42,120 nt of DNA from Sneathiella sp. (GCF_029233945.1 NZ_JARGOQ010000008.1:1-42120); one strand, 5' to 3'; shown: positions 8,783 through 16,576, counted from the stretch's first letter. Translations and numbers: made by a program. Notes: generated from the sequence alone by a model not told the origin.

Positions 8783-9115
8783 TTATTTTGTCAGGTAGCT
8801 CTGGTGCTCGCCCCTCAGGGCCTTGTCCGCAAACCAGATCAGCATATTCAGATCGAAAGCCTCCCGGGCTTCCTCGCTTAATCGGAGTCGACCTTTTTTC
8901 AGGCCCGCCAGAATATCCTTGTTCGCCTTTCTAAGGAGTGCGCTGCGCACGGAACTCCGGACGTCGAGCTGATCGCGCATTTCCGCCGCGAGCTCTTCCC
9001 CGGTGAGGCGATGGACATAGTCCTTCACCTTAATCGCGAAACCGCCATCGGCATCGAGAGGGATGCCGAGCGTTTCAATATCGATATCGTCCGCGTTTTT
9101 AATCGGATAATTCAT
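8783..9115 (-). CDS. Small protein of unknown function upstream of argC
   Basis: 110 residues, acidic in the first third and mostly helical afterwards, without signal peptide, membrane segment or cysteine. I do not recognise a family. Visible features are an N-terminal MNYPIKNADDIDIETLGIPLD stretch, a basic KKGRLRLSEEAREAF segment and a C-terminal hydrophobic-aromatic LNMLIWFADKAL helix. It stops 37 bp before the argC ATG on the same strand and is preceded by a plausible ribosome site, so it is probably the first gene of an argC/gamma-CA operon. Codon use resembles its neighbours, supporting a real gene rather than a chance frame. Confidence 0.65.
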   Translation of the reverse strand: MNYPIKNADDIDIETLGIPLDADGGFAIKVKDYVHRLTGEELAAEMRDQLDVRSSVRSALLRKANKDILAGLKKGRLRLSEEAREAFDLNMLIWFADKALRGEHQSYLTK

Positions 9116-9218
9116 TCGCTTAAACCTTATCGCCCGCCATGGCGCGTATCAGCGGCGTTTTTTACATGAAATCCCGCCGATGGCAACGGTTTCTCATAAA
9201 GCGTCTTGTTTTCTCGCC

Positions 9219-9250
9219 ACAAAAAAAGGCGACAAACGCCGCCTTTTCTC
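9219..9250 (-). terminator. Rho-independent terminator of cspA
   Basis: On the minus strand AAAAGGCG pairs with CGCCTTTT (plus positions 9224-9231 and 9240-9247) around an 8-nt loop and runs into seven or more T. It lies 25 bp after the cspA stop. Confidence 0.8.
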
Positions 9251-9271
9251 TATCGTATCGGAACCTTTATC

Positions 9272-9481
9272 TCAGTCCAGCAGCACGAGTTCTTCAGCAG
9301 ATGCCTTGCCATTGCGTCCTTCAACAAGTTCAAACTGAACTTTTGCGTTTTCCTGAAGGGTCGTCAAACCGGCTCGTTCAACAGCCGAAATATGCACGAA
9401 AGCGTCTGACCCGCCATCCTCTGGAGCAATAAAACCATATCCCTTGGTTGGGTTAAACCACTTTACAGTACCTTTTGCCAT
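9272..9481 (-). CDS. cspA: Cold-shock domain protein CspA family
   Basis: 69 residues forming a single cold-shock OB fold. It begins MAKGTVKWF at the ATG at 9481, with Shine-Dalgarno AGGAG a few bases upstream. An in-frame start 6 codons earlier overlaps that site and is rejected. The RNA-binding motifs RNP1 (KGYGFI, residues 13-18) and RNP2 (FVHIS, 28-32) are intact. Such proteins bind single-stranded nucleic acid and melt mRNA structure, at low temperature or in stationary phase. The gene has its own terminator and a long upstream region, so it is probably monocistronic. Confidence 0.95.
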   Translation of the reverse strand: MAKGTVKWFNPTKGYGFIAPEDGGSDAFVHISAVERAGLTTLQENAKVQFELVEGRNGKASAEELVLLD

Positions 9482-9878
9482 GTTTAGTCTCCTGGACACT
9501 CATTCTATATAACAGGTCGATAGCGCTGTCGAAGTGCCCAAATAGCAGCGACAGATCAACCTTGGAAGCAATGTCGCCAGCGGTTAGCATAACCGAAAAA
9601 CAAGGACTCCCGACGACTCGCGTAATTGATAATGTGAGTTTTTGCAAGAAAGATTTCAGGAAAATCAAATTTTTGTGACTCGATTTACAGAACAATGCAA
9701 CACAGTTAGGCAGAGCGCATATTTTCTAGGCAGAATCCAGCCTAAGCGCCATTTTCCACGAATTTTACGGGTATTTCTCGCAACCGCCCCCCGCCCGCTT
9801 TTTTTGAGGCTGACGGACGGCGCAAGGAAGGTTATTCTTTCGCGGCATAATTCATCTGGATAAGGGAGAATTTCGAGG
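9482..9878. other. 397-bp intergenic region between cspA and the first GFA gene
   Basis: No convincing gene. It holds the divergent control regions of cspA (minus) and the GFA gene (plus). A near-perfect 16-bp palindrome, TCGATAGCGCTGTCGA with one G-T mismatch, is at 9517-9532. A possible -10 (TATATA, minus strand) lies at about 9506-9511, with TTCGAC 16 bp further upstream. A second inverted repeat, CGGTTA-gca-TAACCG, is at 9581-9595. A poly-T run near 9798 has no paired stem. The region is more AT-rich than its flanks. Confidence 0.5.
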
Positions 9879-10298
9879 ATGGAAAAAAATGCGGTCAAAC
9901 AGGGCGGCTGCCTCTGCGGCGCGGTCCGGTATGAAATCGATGGGCCGTTGCGCGATATTAGCTCCTGCCATTGCAGTCAGTGCCAGAAATCAAGCGGCCA
10001 TTATTTCGCCGCCACCGCCACGCCAAAGGAACATTTCCACCTGGTCAAGGATGAGGGCCTTAAATGGTATCGCTCATCTGACTTCGCCGAGCGTGGCTTC
10101 TGCGCCGCCTGCGGCGCCAATCTCCTCTGGCGGATGAAGGACGGCAGCCATATCAGCATCCTTGCCGGCAGCCTCGACGGGGATACGGGCCTCAAAACAA
10201 TCCGGCATATTTTTGTCGCCGACAAGAAGGATTATTACGATATCGCCGACGGCGTGCCCCAATATGACAGCTATCCGGAGGAAATGAAAAACGGATAG
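9879..10298 (+). CDS. GFA-family zinc-binding protein (first of tandem pair)
   Basis: 139 residues with the GFA/CENP-V fold, named after glutathione-dependent formaldehyde-activating enzyme. Zinc ligands are visible as GGCLCGAVRYE near the N-terminus, SCHCSQCQKSSG, and FCAACGANL. These correspond to the structural and catalytic Cys sets. Many family members have no proven formaldehyde activity, so only a Zn-dependent, perhaps glutathione-related, function can be proposed. A second GFA gene follows 30 bp downstream, so the two probably form an operon. Confidence 0.85.
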   Translation: MEKNAVKQGGCLCGAVRYEIDGPLRDISSCHCSQCQKSSGHYFAATATPKEHFHLVKDEGLKWYRSSDFAERGFCAACGANLLWRMKDGSHISILAGSLDGDTGLKTIRHIFVADKKDYYDIADGVPQYDSYPEEMKNG

Positions 10299-10328
10299 GC
10301 GCCCCGGACCACAGCAAAGGAAAGACAG

Positions 10329-10805
10329 ATGAAGCTCGACGGTTCCTGCCATTGCGGCGCGGTGACTTTCTCCCTCAACTCCGCCCATCCCTACCCCTTC
10401 AACTATTGTTTCTGCTCGATCTGTCGCAAGACGCAGGGTGGCGGCGGCTTCGCGATCAATCTCGGCGGTGACGCGGCCAGCCTGACGGTCGAGGGGGAGG
10501 AAAATATCACCGTCTATCAGGCGAAACTTGAAGGGGATGCGGGGTTAAGCCCGGCCGAACGGCATTTTTGCAAATCCTGCGGGAGCGCGCTCTGGGTCTA
10601 TGATCCGCGCTGGCCCGAATTGATCCACCCCTTCGCCTCCGCCATTGACAGCAAACTTCCCGCCGCGCCCGAGCGGACCTTCCTCATGGTCGGCTCTAAG
10701 AAGGCGTGGGTGCCGCTGGAGGCCGGTCCGGACGACAAGGTTTTTGACGAATATCCGGACGAATCCATCGCCGACTGGCACCGGAGACTCGACCTTGAAA
10801 GCTAA
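10329..10805 (+). CDS. GFA-family zinc-binding protein (second of tandem pair)
   Basis: 158 residues with the same fold but clearly diverged from its upstream neighbour. Ligand motifs are SCHCGAVTFS at the N-terminus, FCSICRKTQGG, and FCKSCGSALWVYD. The protein is longer in the C-terminal half, ending in EYPDESIADWHRRL. A ribosome site AAGGAAAG precedes the ATG at 10329. The pair probably arose by an old duplication, or the two act on different adducts. No biochemical role can be assigned from sequence. Confidence 0.85.
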   Translation: MKLDGSCHCGAVTFSLNSAHPYPFNYCFCSICRKTQGGGGFAINLGGDAASLTVEGEENITVYQAKLEGDAGLSPAERHFCKSCGSALWVYDPRWPELIHPFASAIDSKLPAAPERTFLMVGSKKAWVPLEAGPDDKVFDEYPDESIADWHRRLDLES

Positions 10806-10891
10806 CGCAAAAGCACCACTATCTTGTCATACTAAATCCACGCGCGACTGATACATCGCGGATCTTCAAGGATAATGGGAAAGATATATTC

Positions 10892-11431
10892 ATGCGTAAA
10901 CTGACATTGCTCCGTCATGCCAAATCAAGCTGGTCCGACCGGGCCAAGGCCGATATTGACCGTCCGCTCACCGCGCGCGGTCGGCGCGGGGCGTTGAAAA
11001 TCGGCACCTATATCGAGAAGAACAAGATCTTTCCCGACCTCATCCTCTGTTCCCCGTCCCGGCGCACCCGCGAGACATTGGCCCAGATCGACCCGTTCCT
11101 GCCCGACGGGACCGAGGTCAAGATTGAAAAATCCATCTATTCCGCGGGCCATGGCGGCGGGCTTGTCTCCTATCTTAAAACCTCCGCGATCGAGGAGGTC
11201 CATGTCATGATCATCGGCCATAACCCGACGATGCAGCAAATGGCCCTCGACCTGGCGGAGCGGACGCCGGAGAATGACTACCAGCTGATCGAGCGGAAAT
11301 ACCCCACCGCCGCCCTGACCCAGATCAAATTCGATATCGACGACTGGCGCGATTTGGGCGGGCGCGGCAAGCTGGTTCATTTCATCACGCCGAAAATGCT
11401 GCCGGGGCCCGATGACGAGGATGAGGAATAA
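10892..11431 (+). CDS. SixA-type histidine phosphatase
   Basis: 179 residues of the histidine phosphatase superfamily. The N-terminal LLRHAKSSW contains the RHG-like catalytic His9 in the RHA form used by SixA. The second histidine is in MIIGHNPTMQ. SixA of E. coli dephosphorylates histidine phosphotransfer domains or PTS components; the target here is unknown. Shine-Dalgarno GGGAAAG precedes the ATG. The C-terminus ends in an acidic PDDEDEE tail. The stop is only 2 bp before the start of the CAT-like gene, so translation is probably coupled. Confidence 0.85.
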   Translation: MRKLTLLRHAKSSWSDRAKADIDRPLTARGRRGALKIGTYIEKNKIFPDLILCSPSRRTRETLAQIDPFLPDGTEVKIEKSIYSAGHGGGLVSYLKTSAIEEVHVMIIGHNPTMQQMALDLAERTPENDYQLIERKYPTAALTQIKFDIDDWRDLGGRGKLVHFITPKMLPGPDDEDEE

Positions 11432-11433
11432 GC

Positions 11434-12075
11434 ATGGGCGAGACGGTGATCGACCTCGCAACCTGGGACCGGCGGGCGCATTATGAGATGTATCGCGCGG
11501 TCGATTTTCCGCATTTCAGCCTGACCGCCCCGCTCATTGTCACGGATCTGCTTGCCACCGCGCGGGAGAAGAAACTCTCCCTCTTTAACGCGATGCTGTT
11601 CTGCATCATCCGCGCCGCCAACGCTGTTCCCGAATTTCGCATCCGCTTTCGCGGGGAGACGGTAGTGCGCCATGATATTGTCCATCCCTCCTTCACCGTG
11701 CTGATTGAGGGCGACCGCTTCGCCTTCTGTCAGGCAAGCTATCATGCGGACTGGGCCCGCTTCGATGCCACCTGCCGCGCGGCGGTCGAGGTGGCGTCGA
11801 AACAGGCCACGCTGGAAAGCGAGACCGAGGGGGAAGACCAGTGGATTTACTTAAGCTGCCTTCCCTGGCTCGATTTCACCTCGATGACCCATCCGCTGGC
11901 GGACAAGGATGACTGCATCCCGCGCATCGCCTGGGGCAAAATCGTCGAGGAGGAGGCACGCGCCCGGGTTTCCGTCAACCTGCAGGCGCATCACGCCATC
12001 ATGGACGGCCTGCATGCGGCCCGTTTCTTTCAGGAATTACAGAAAAATCTCGATGAATTTCAGTCGTCGAGCTGA
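11434..12075 (+). CDS. Chloramphenicol acetyltransferase-like (CAT fold) acyltransferase
   Basis: 213 residues, almost exactly CAT length. The catalytic motif is AHHAIMDGLH with His187 and Asp191, matching HHxxxDG of the CAT/condensation superfamily. Other CAT landmarks align in order: DRRAHYEMY near residue 12, VPEFRIRF near 65, VHPSFTVL near 83 and LPWLDFTSM near 143. Classical CAT enzymes acetylate chloramphenicol from acetyl-CoA. This chromosomal, divergent member could instead act on another small acceptor. It follows the SixA-type gene with a 2-bp gap. Its last 16 bp overlap the end of the convergent PAS gene. GC-rich codon use like its neighbours argues against recent plasmid origin. 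Confidence 0.85.
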   Translation: MGETVIDLATWDRRAHYEMYRAVDFPHFSLTAPLIVTDLLATAREKKLSLFNAMLFCIIRAANAVPEFRIRFRGETVVRHDIVHPSFTVLIEGDRFAFCQASYHADWARFDATCRAAVEVASKQATLESETEGEDQWIYLSCLPWLDFTSMTHPLADKDDCIPRIAWGKIVEEEARARVSVNLQAHHAIMDGLHAARFFQELQKNLDEFQSSS

Positions 12076-12593
12076 ATGAAGATGGTCTGTTCGGCCTCCA
12101 GGGATTTGATCTGGTCTTCCGCAGGCACGCGGAAATTCACATTGTTAAATCCGGAGGAATAAAACACCAGGCGATTGCAGGTTTCGTCCTGATCCAGCAG
12201 CGGGAAGCCAACGGCCACGCTGGTTTCCACCCGCCCGGTCTGGGTAACGCCCATCAGCTTGGAAAACATGCCGCAGGGTTTGGAAACGCATTGATACATC
12301 GCGTTTGCCGCCTGTTCGCGCCGCTCTCCTTTCCAGAAATCCAGAAAGTTCTTTCCCGTTACTTCCATGCCAAACTTATCGACCAGCGCCGTCCCGGCCA
12401 GCCGGTAGATAATCTCGTCCCGCGACATGACCTCATATATGGCAATGCCGGACAGCAACGGCGAAATCCGGGTCGGGTCAAAACTGCTGCGGTGGGGAAC
12501 GGCATGGTCCCGGTCCAGACTGCGCCAGTAATATGCGAATTCTTTTGCGTCCGGCGTCACCCAGTCAATATCATCGAACTTTTCATAGACCAT
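12060..12593 (-). CDS. PAS-domain protein (PAS_5 type)
   Basis: 177 residues. The sequence matches the stand-alone PAS_5 pattern common in Alphaproteobacteria: an N-terminal YYWRSLDRDHAVPHRSSFDP segment, then IAIYEVMSRDEIIYRLAGTALVDKFGMEVTGKNF with sensor-like strands, and a C-terminal strand set. There is no output domain, so it may sense a small ligand or act as a partner. Its 3' end overlaps the end of the convergent CAT-like gene by 16 bp, so opposing transcripts would be complementary there. The start at 12593 is the first ATG and no strong ribosome site is visible. Confidence 0.8.
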   Translation of the reverse strand: MVYEKFDDIDWVTPDAKEFAYYWRSLDRDHAVPHRSSFDPTRISPLLSGIAIYEVMSRDEIIYRLAGTALVDKFGMEVTGKNFLDFWKGERREQAANAMYQCVSKPCGMFSKLMGVTQTGRVETSVAVGFPLLDQDETCNRLVFYSSGFNNVNFRVPAEDQIKSLEAEQTIFIQLDD

Positions 12594-12791
12594 ATTTTCA
12601 CAAATCCCTGTAGTCCCTGATTATTATATGACCAGTTCCGGCAAAACGAACCAATTATTATTTATCTTTCGTTATAGGCGGCGGGCAATATACTCATTTA
12701 TTTGGTGCATGCCAATACTCATTCTTCACGCCCCACGAGTTTTATAAATTTTGAACAAAAACCGGCCTTTGCTTCCCCCTTTTCATCACTA

Positions 12792-13577
12792 TTATTTCGA
12801 CGTGCTGCTGTAGCTCACGCCCATGCCGGCGCGGACATCATTCTGGATGCCATATTGCGCGATCGGATAGCGCAAGCCATTCTTCGAGAGCGCCGCCAGC
12901 CCCTCGACCACCTTGGGCAGGTACGCGGGCGGAATGGCCATCAAGAGTTCATCCTCCAGCACGCCCCCATAGCGCCGCTCGGCAAAACAGGGCAGCGACA
13001 GGCTCGGTTCCCCCGTGGAGAGCGCGCGCCCCCAGCTATCGGCGCAGGAGGATTCGCCCACAACCGAGAAATCGAGCTTCTTATAGCCCGCCCATTGCAG
13101 GCCATTGATGAAGATGATCATCTGCGCCGGGGTCGCGTAAATCAGGCAGATATCCGGCGGGTTCAGCCGTTTTGAGGCGAGCGGAGAGACCGCCATCGCC
13201 TGGAACTGCCCGGACGGCACGACGGTCATGGCCGACTGATGATTGCGCGCATCCTCCGGCGTTTCATACCAGACGCCGGCATAGCGTTCGCCCTTGTGCC
13301 ATTCCTCATCCTGCGGGTGCAGCCCCATCACCGCGCCGCATTGCGCACCGACGAAATCATCCGCCGTCGCCCCCACGGTCCAGCCAAGGCGGGCGGCCTG
13401 CCCGACGATCTGATCCGCCGTATGGATGGAACCGGGCCGCCGGATCTTCTCCACCGCCTCCATCTCCTCTTTCGTCTCGAACAGCTTCATGCCGATCGGC
13501 GTCGCACGGATACGCAGATATTTATTCAGGCCATCGAGAATGGCATCCCAGTCGTAATATTCGTCGAGCTTTGTCAA
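12792..13577 (-). CDS. DUF169 family protein
   Basis: 261 residues from a TTG start at 13577, preceded by Shine-Dalgarno GGGAGAG at 5-6 nt spacing. An in-frame ATG at 13631 would add 18 residues and lacks such a site. It begins (M)TKLDEYYDWDAILDGLNKYL, then RATPIGMKLFE, typical of DUF169 proteins. Several Cys residues (GAQCGAV, DICLIY, ESSCADSWG, LPCFAERR) are spaced as in the family and might bind a metal or cluster, but function is unknown. The gene stands alone between AT-richer gaps at 12594-12791 and 13578-13872. Confidence 0.82.
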   Translation of the reverse strand: MTKLDEYYDWDAILDGLNKYLRIRATPIGMKLFETKEEMEAVEKIRRPGSIHTADQIVGQAARLGWTVGATADDFVGAQCGAVMGLHPQDEEWHKGERYAGVWYETPEDARNHQSAMTVVPSGQFQAMAVSPLASKRLNPPDICLIYATPAQMIIFINGLQWAGYKKLDFSVVGESSCADSWGRALSTGEPSLSLPCFAERRYGGVLEDELLMAIPPAYLPKVVEGLAALSKNGLRYPIAQYGIQNDVRAGMGVSYSSTSK

Positions 13578-13872
13578 TTTTTCTCTCCCGTTCTTTTTCC
13601 CAAGCGTGATATGAAAGCCAAAGGCCGCCATTCACTCCGTCATTTGCGGAATTGGAGCCCGAATAACGGCCGCCGTAATTATTTTGTATATTTTGGCGCC
13701 CGTCAGGCTCTAATATCGACTACAATACCGGCAAGATGTGGAATGATCCAGATCAATAACGCAGGGCCGAGTCGATGCGGCGGCGGCGAAATTCGCGGCG
13801 GACCCCCTATTGAATTCCCGACGCAATGCGCAATCTAGTTAAAGATGCTCCTGCCCCTTAAGAGACATATAA

Positions 13873-14853
13873 ATGACGACAAAACCCTATCACCACGACC
13901 CGGACGGCGGCTTTCGCAACCCGGAGGGAAGCCCCAACCGCCGCATCGGCAAGCGCGGAATGCTCAGCTTTATCACCCGGCAGCTCCGACCGAGAGCCGC
14001 GCCCGAAGTGCCGGACGGCCATGTGCTGGACCGCACCGCCGTCGATGCGGGAATTCTCGCGGGCGGGAACCCGAGCGTGACCTGGCTCGGCCATGCGGCC
14101 TTTATTGTGCGGACCGGCGGCAAGGTCATCCTGACCGATCCGTATCTGTCGGAGCGGGCGGGCCCCGCGCCTCTCGGCCCGAAGCGGTATGTTCCGCCTG
14201 CGCTTGCCGCACATGAGCTGCCGAAGGCCGATGTGATGCTGGTCAGCCATAATCATTATGACCATCTCGACGCCGGTGTGCTCGCCGCCTATCCGCACAA
14301 GGACCATACGCAGGTTGTCGTCCCCCTCGGCCTCAAGCGTTTTTTCACCCGGCGCGGCTTCAAAAAGGTGGTCGAGATGGACTGGTGGCAAAGCTGGTCC
14401 GAAGACGGCCTCACCATCACGACGCTGCCCGCCGTGCATTCGTCGGGGCGCGGCCTGCATGACCAGAAGAAGACGCTCTGGGCGAGCTTCGGCATCAAGA
14501 CGGCGGCGGAGAATGTCTGGTTTTCGGGCGATACCGCCCATGGCGACATCTTCAGGGAGATCGGCACACGGCACGCGCCGTTCGATCTCGCCCTCGTCGG
14601 CATCGGTGCCTATGAGCCGCGGGAGATTATGAAGGCGGTCCATGCGACGCCGGAAGACGCCATCCAGATCGCCCGGGATATCGGCGCAAAACGCGCGCTT
14701 GGCATGCATTGGGGCACGATCATGCTCACGCCGGAGGACCCGTTCGAGGCCCCGGCCCGCTTCCGCCAGGCCGCCATCGACCAGGGCTACGGCGCGGAGA
14801 ACGCCCTGATCCTCAAAATCGGCGAGACGCGATCCTTAACCGACGCCGCGTAA
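13873..14853 (+). CDS. Metallo-beta-lactamase fold hydrolase, NAPE-PLD-like
   Basis: 326 residues. The metal motif SHNHYDHLD is at residues 125-133 and WLGHAAFIV at about 71-79. Later ligands are in LPAVHSSGRG, SGDTAHGD and MHWGT. This set and the YDHLD form match bacterial relatives of N-acyl-phosphatidylethanolamine phospholipase D and UlaG-type hydrolases. A lipid or phosphodiester substrate is plausible but unproven. It ends 2 bp from the stop of the convergent fatty-acid desaturase, which hints at lipid metabolism in the neighbourhood though the genes are on opposite strands. Confidence 0.85.
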   Translation: MTTKPYHHDPDGGFRNPEGSPNRRIGKRGMLSFITRQLRPRAAPEVPDGHVLDRTAVDAGILAGGNPSVTWLGHAAFIVRTGGKVILTDPYLSERAGPAPLGPKRYVPPALAAHELPKADVMLVSHNHYDHLDAGVLAAYPHKDHTQVVVPLGLKRFFTRRGFKKVVEMDWWQSWSEDGLTITTLPAVHSSGRGLHDQKKTLWASFGIKTAAENVWFSGDTAHGDIFREIGTRHAPFDLALVGIGAYEPREIMKAVHATPEDAIQIARDIGAKRALGMHWGTIMLTPEDPFEAPARFRQAAIDQGYGAENALILKIGETRSLTDAA

Positions 14854-14855
14854 GC

Positions 14856-15749
14856 TCAGCGCGCGAGATGCCGCAAATATTTGCGGTGAAAGGCGATATA
14901 GCCCGTTTCCGTCACTTTAAGGTGCGGCCGCGTCAGGAAATGCAGATTTTCGAGGGCGTGAAACGGCACCGCCGGAAAGGCATGATGCTCCGCATGGAAG
15001 GGCATGTTCCAGGCGAGTTTGCGCACGAGGCGGTTGGTGAGCGTCGTGCGGGTATTCTCGAAAATATTCGGGACCGAAGGGCAGTTCCCATGCTCGGCGA
15101 GTAGAAAGAGCCGCAAGAAAGGCTGGCCGAGAACCGAAGGGATTATCCAGACATAGAGAAGAAGCGCGGAGCCCGCCGCGACCGACCCGACAAACAGCGC
15201 CGCGTAAATCAGGAGCATCCCTTGCGCCTCCCGCCGGATCGCCGCCCGGCCATGGGCGGGCACGAAGGCGTCCTCGATGCGGCCCGTCGCGTTCTTGACA
15301 AGGGTTTTCACATGCGACACCCAGATCGGGAGGCCGGACACATGCCAGAGATATTGCGGCAGCGTCGTGATTTGCGGCGCGTGCAGCTCCGGGTCGCGCG
15401 TCGGGTCCTGCGTGAAGCGGTGATGCTCGATATGAAAATAGCGGAACCACTCCGCCGGCAGGACAGTCGCGACGCCGCAAATCGAACTCACCGCCTTGTT
15501 GAGCCACAGGCTTTTGAACGCCGTGCGGTGGGAGGTTTCATGTAGCGCCGGGAACAGAAAGACAATGAGTATCCCCTGCGGCAGCATCAACAACGGCCAG
15601 CCCGGCCCCTTGAGGGCGATCAGCCCGCCGATCAGCAATATCAGCCCCACATGCCCCGCGAGATGCAGGAGGCCCCGCGCGTCCGAGCGCCGCGTCAGCA
15701 TTTCCCGCTGCCCCCTTGTCAGGGATTTGATAAAATCACGACTTTCCAT
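14856..15749 (-). CDS. Membrane fatty-acid desaturase
   Basis: 297 residues. Three histidine boxes of the diiron membrane desaturases are present: HETSH at 70-74, HIEHH at 106-110 and HAEHH at 252-256. Hydrophobic segments lie at about residues 30-65, 82-96 and 178-206, giving the usual four-helix topology with the boxes on the cytoplasmic side. It could desaturate or hydroxylate an acyl chain or a carotenoid-like lipid; regiochemistry cannot be read. Its 5' end lies 77 bp from the divergent toxin gene. No ribosome site is obvious before the ATG at 15749. Confidence 0.88.
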   Translation of the reverse strand: MESRDFIKSLTRGQREMLTRRSDARGLLHLAGHVGLILLIGGLIALKGPGWPLLMLPQGILIVFLFPALHETSHRTAFKSLWLNKAVSSICGVATVLPAEWFRYFHIEHHRFTQDPTRDPELHAPQITTLPQYLWHVSGLPIWVSHVKTLVKNATGRIEDAFVPAHGRAAIRREAQGMLLIYAALFVGSVAAGSALLLYVWIIPSVLGQPFLRLFLLAEHGNCPSVPNIFENTRTTLTNRLVRKLAWNMPFHAEHHAFPAVPFHALENLHFLTRPHLKVTETGYIAFHRKYLRHLAR

Positions 15750-15791
15750 GGGGAGAGTTTAGGGGAGATAGTGATATTTTGAAACATTCGC

Positions 15792-15819
15792 TTGACATAT
15801 TCCTTCAAAGGAATAATAT
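15792..15819 (+). promoter_or_regulatory. Toxin-antitoxin promoter with embedded operator
   Basis: TTGACA at 15792-15797 and TAATAT at 15814-15819 are 16 bp apart. Between them lies an 18-bp perfect inverted repeat, TATTCCTT-CA-AAGGAATA (15798-15815), overlapping the first two bases of the -10. This is the expected place for autorepression by the HTH antitoxin. The predicted transcription start is near 15826-15827, at the ATG of the toxin gene. Confidence 0.7.
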
Positions 15820-15826
15820 TCCCTTC

Positions 15827-16177
15827 ATGGCATGGGATGTTGAATACACTGATGAGTTCGGTGACTGGTGGGACAACATTAATGGGTCAGAGCAAGAAGA
15901 TATCGCCGCCAGTGTAAGACTTCTTGAAGAACGCGGGCCGCAATTGCCTCACCCCTACTCCAGCGGGATTGAAGGATCAAGGCACAGTCATATGCGTGAG
16001 CTTCGCATTCAGAGCCACGGACATCCGATTAGGGTGTTCTATGCCTTCAACCCCGAACGTACGGCAATCTTGCTGATAGGGGGCGACAAAACCGGAGATG
16101 ATCGTTTCTACGAAAAGATGATCCCGATTGCAGATGATCTCTATGATGTGCATCTGCAGGAATTGAAAGGAGAATAA
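15827..16177 (+). CDS. HigB/Gp49-like toxin (RelE/ParE superfamily)
   Basis: 116 residues from the ATG at 15827. A TTG at 15779 in frame would include the promoter and is rejected. The protein carries the phage-derived Gp49-like pattern: MAWDVEYTDEFGDWW, then a basic MRELRIQSHGHPIRVFYAF core and ILLIGGDKTGDDRFYEKMIP. Related toxins cleave mRNA on the ribosome. No ribosome site is correctly spaced from this ATG, and the predicted transcript starts at or next to it, so the mRNA may be leaderless. The antitoxin follows after 4 bp. Composition is more AT-rich than the flanks, suggesting transfer. Confidence 0.88.
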   Translation: MAWDVEYTDEFGDWWDNINGSEQEDIAASVRLLEERGPQLPHPYSSGIEGSRHSHMRELRIQSHGHPIRVFYAFNPERTAILLIGGDKTGDDRFYEKMIPIADDLYDVHLQELKGE

Positions 16178-16181
16178 ACCA

Positions 16182-16547
16182 ATGGCTGGACGACACAAGT
16201 TTTCAGAGCTGCGTGCCCGCATGAGCCCGGAGTCGCAAGCGCGCGCTGACGAAAAATCCGCAAAACTCGAGATGGAAATGAACCTCTCAGAGCTTCGTAG
16301 AGCGATGCAGCTTTCCCAGGAGGAAATTGCCGCGATCCTGCATGTTGGCCAAGGCTCTGTCGCGAAGATGGAGAAACGCGCGGACATGCTGGTAGGTACA
16401 CTTCGCCGATTTATTCAAGCCATGGGCGGTGATCTTGAACTGATTGCCCGTTTTCCGAACCACTCTGTAAAGATCGAGAATTTTTCCAGTTTGTCTAAGC
16501 CAGCAAATGAAGTTGAGCCTTCCAACGCCCATCAAGCCGCTTCCTGA
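16182..16547 (+). CDS. HigA-type HTH antitoxin (XRE family)
   Basis: 121 residues. An XRE helix-turn-helix occupies about residues 36-68 (LSELRRAMQLSQEEIAAIL, then QGSVAKMEKR). It ends with the ALGGDLELIA-like segment MGGDLELIARFPN common in antitoxins of this group. Shine-Dalgarno AAGGAGAA lies just before the ATG within the end of the toxin gene. It should neutralise the upstream toxin and repress the promoter at 15792-15819. The toxin-first order is typical of HigBA-like pairs. The C-terminal ~25 residues are disordered and Ser/Asn-rich. Confidence 0.88.
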   Translation: MAGRHKFSELRARMSPESQARADEKSAKLEMEMNLSELRRAMQLSQEEIAAILHVGQGSVAKMEKRADMLVGTLRRFIQAMGGDLELIARFPNHSVKIENFSSLSKPANEVEPSNAHQAAS

Positions 16548-16576
16548 TAAAATCGCTCGGCGCCATGCTCGATCCA

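Noticed and set aside
9453-9695. Short minus-strand frame overlapping the cspA start
   Set aside because: No ribosome site, no coding-like composition, and it covers the cspA control region.
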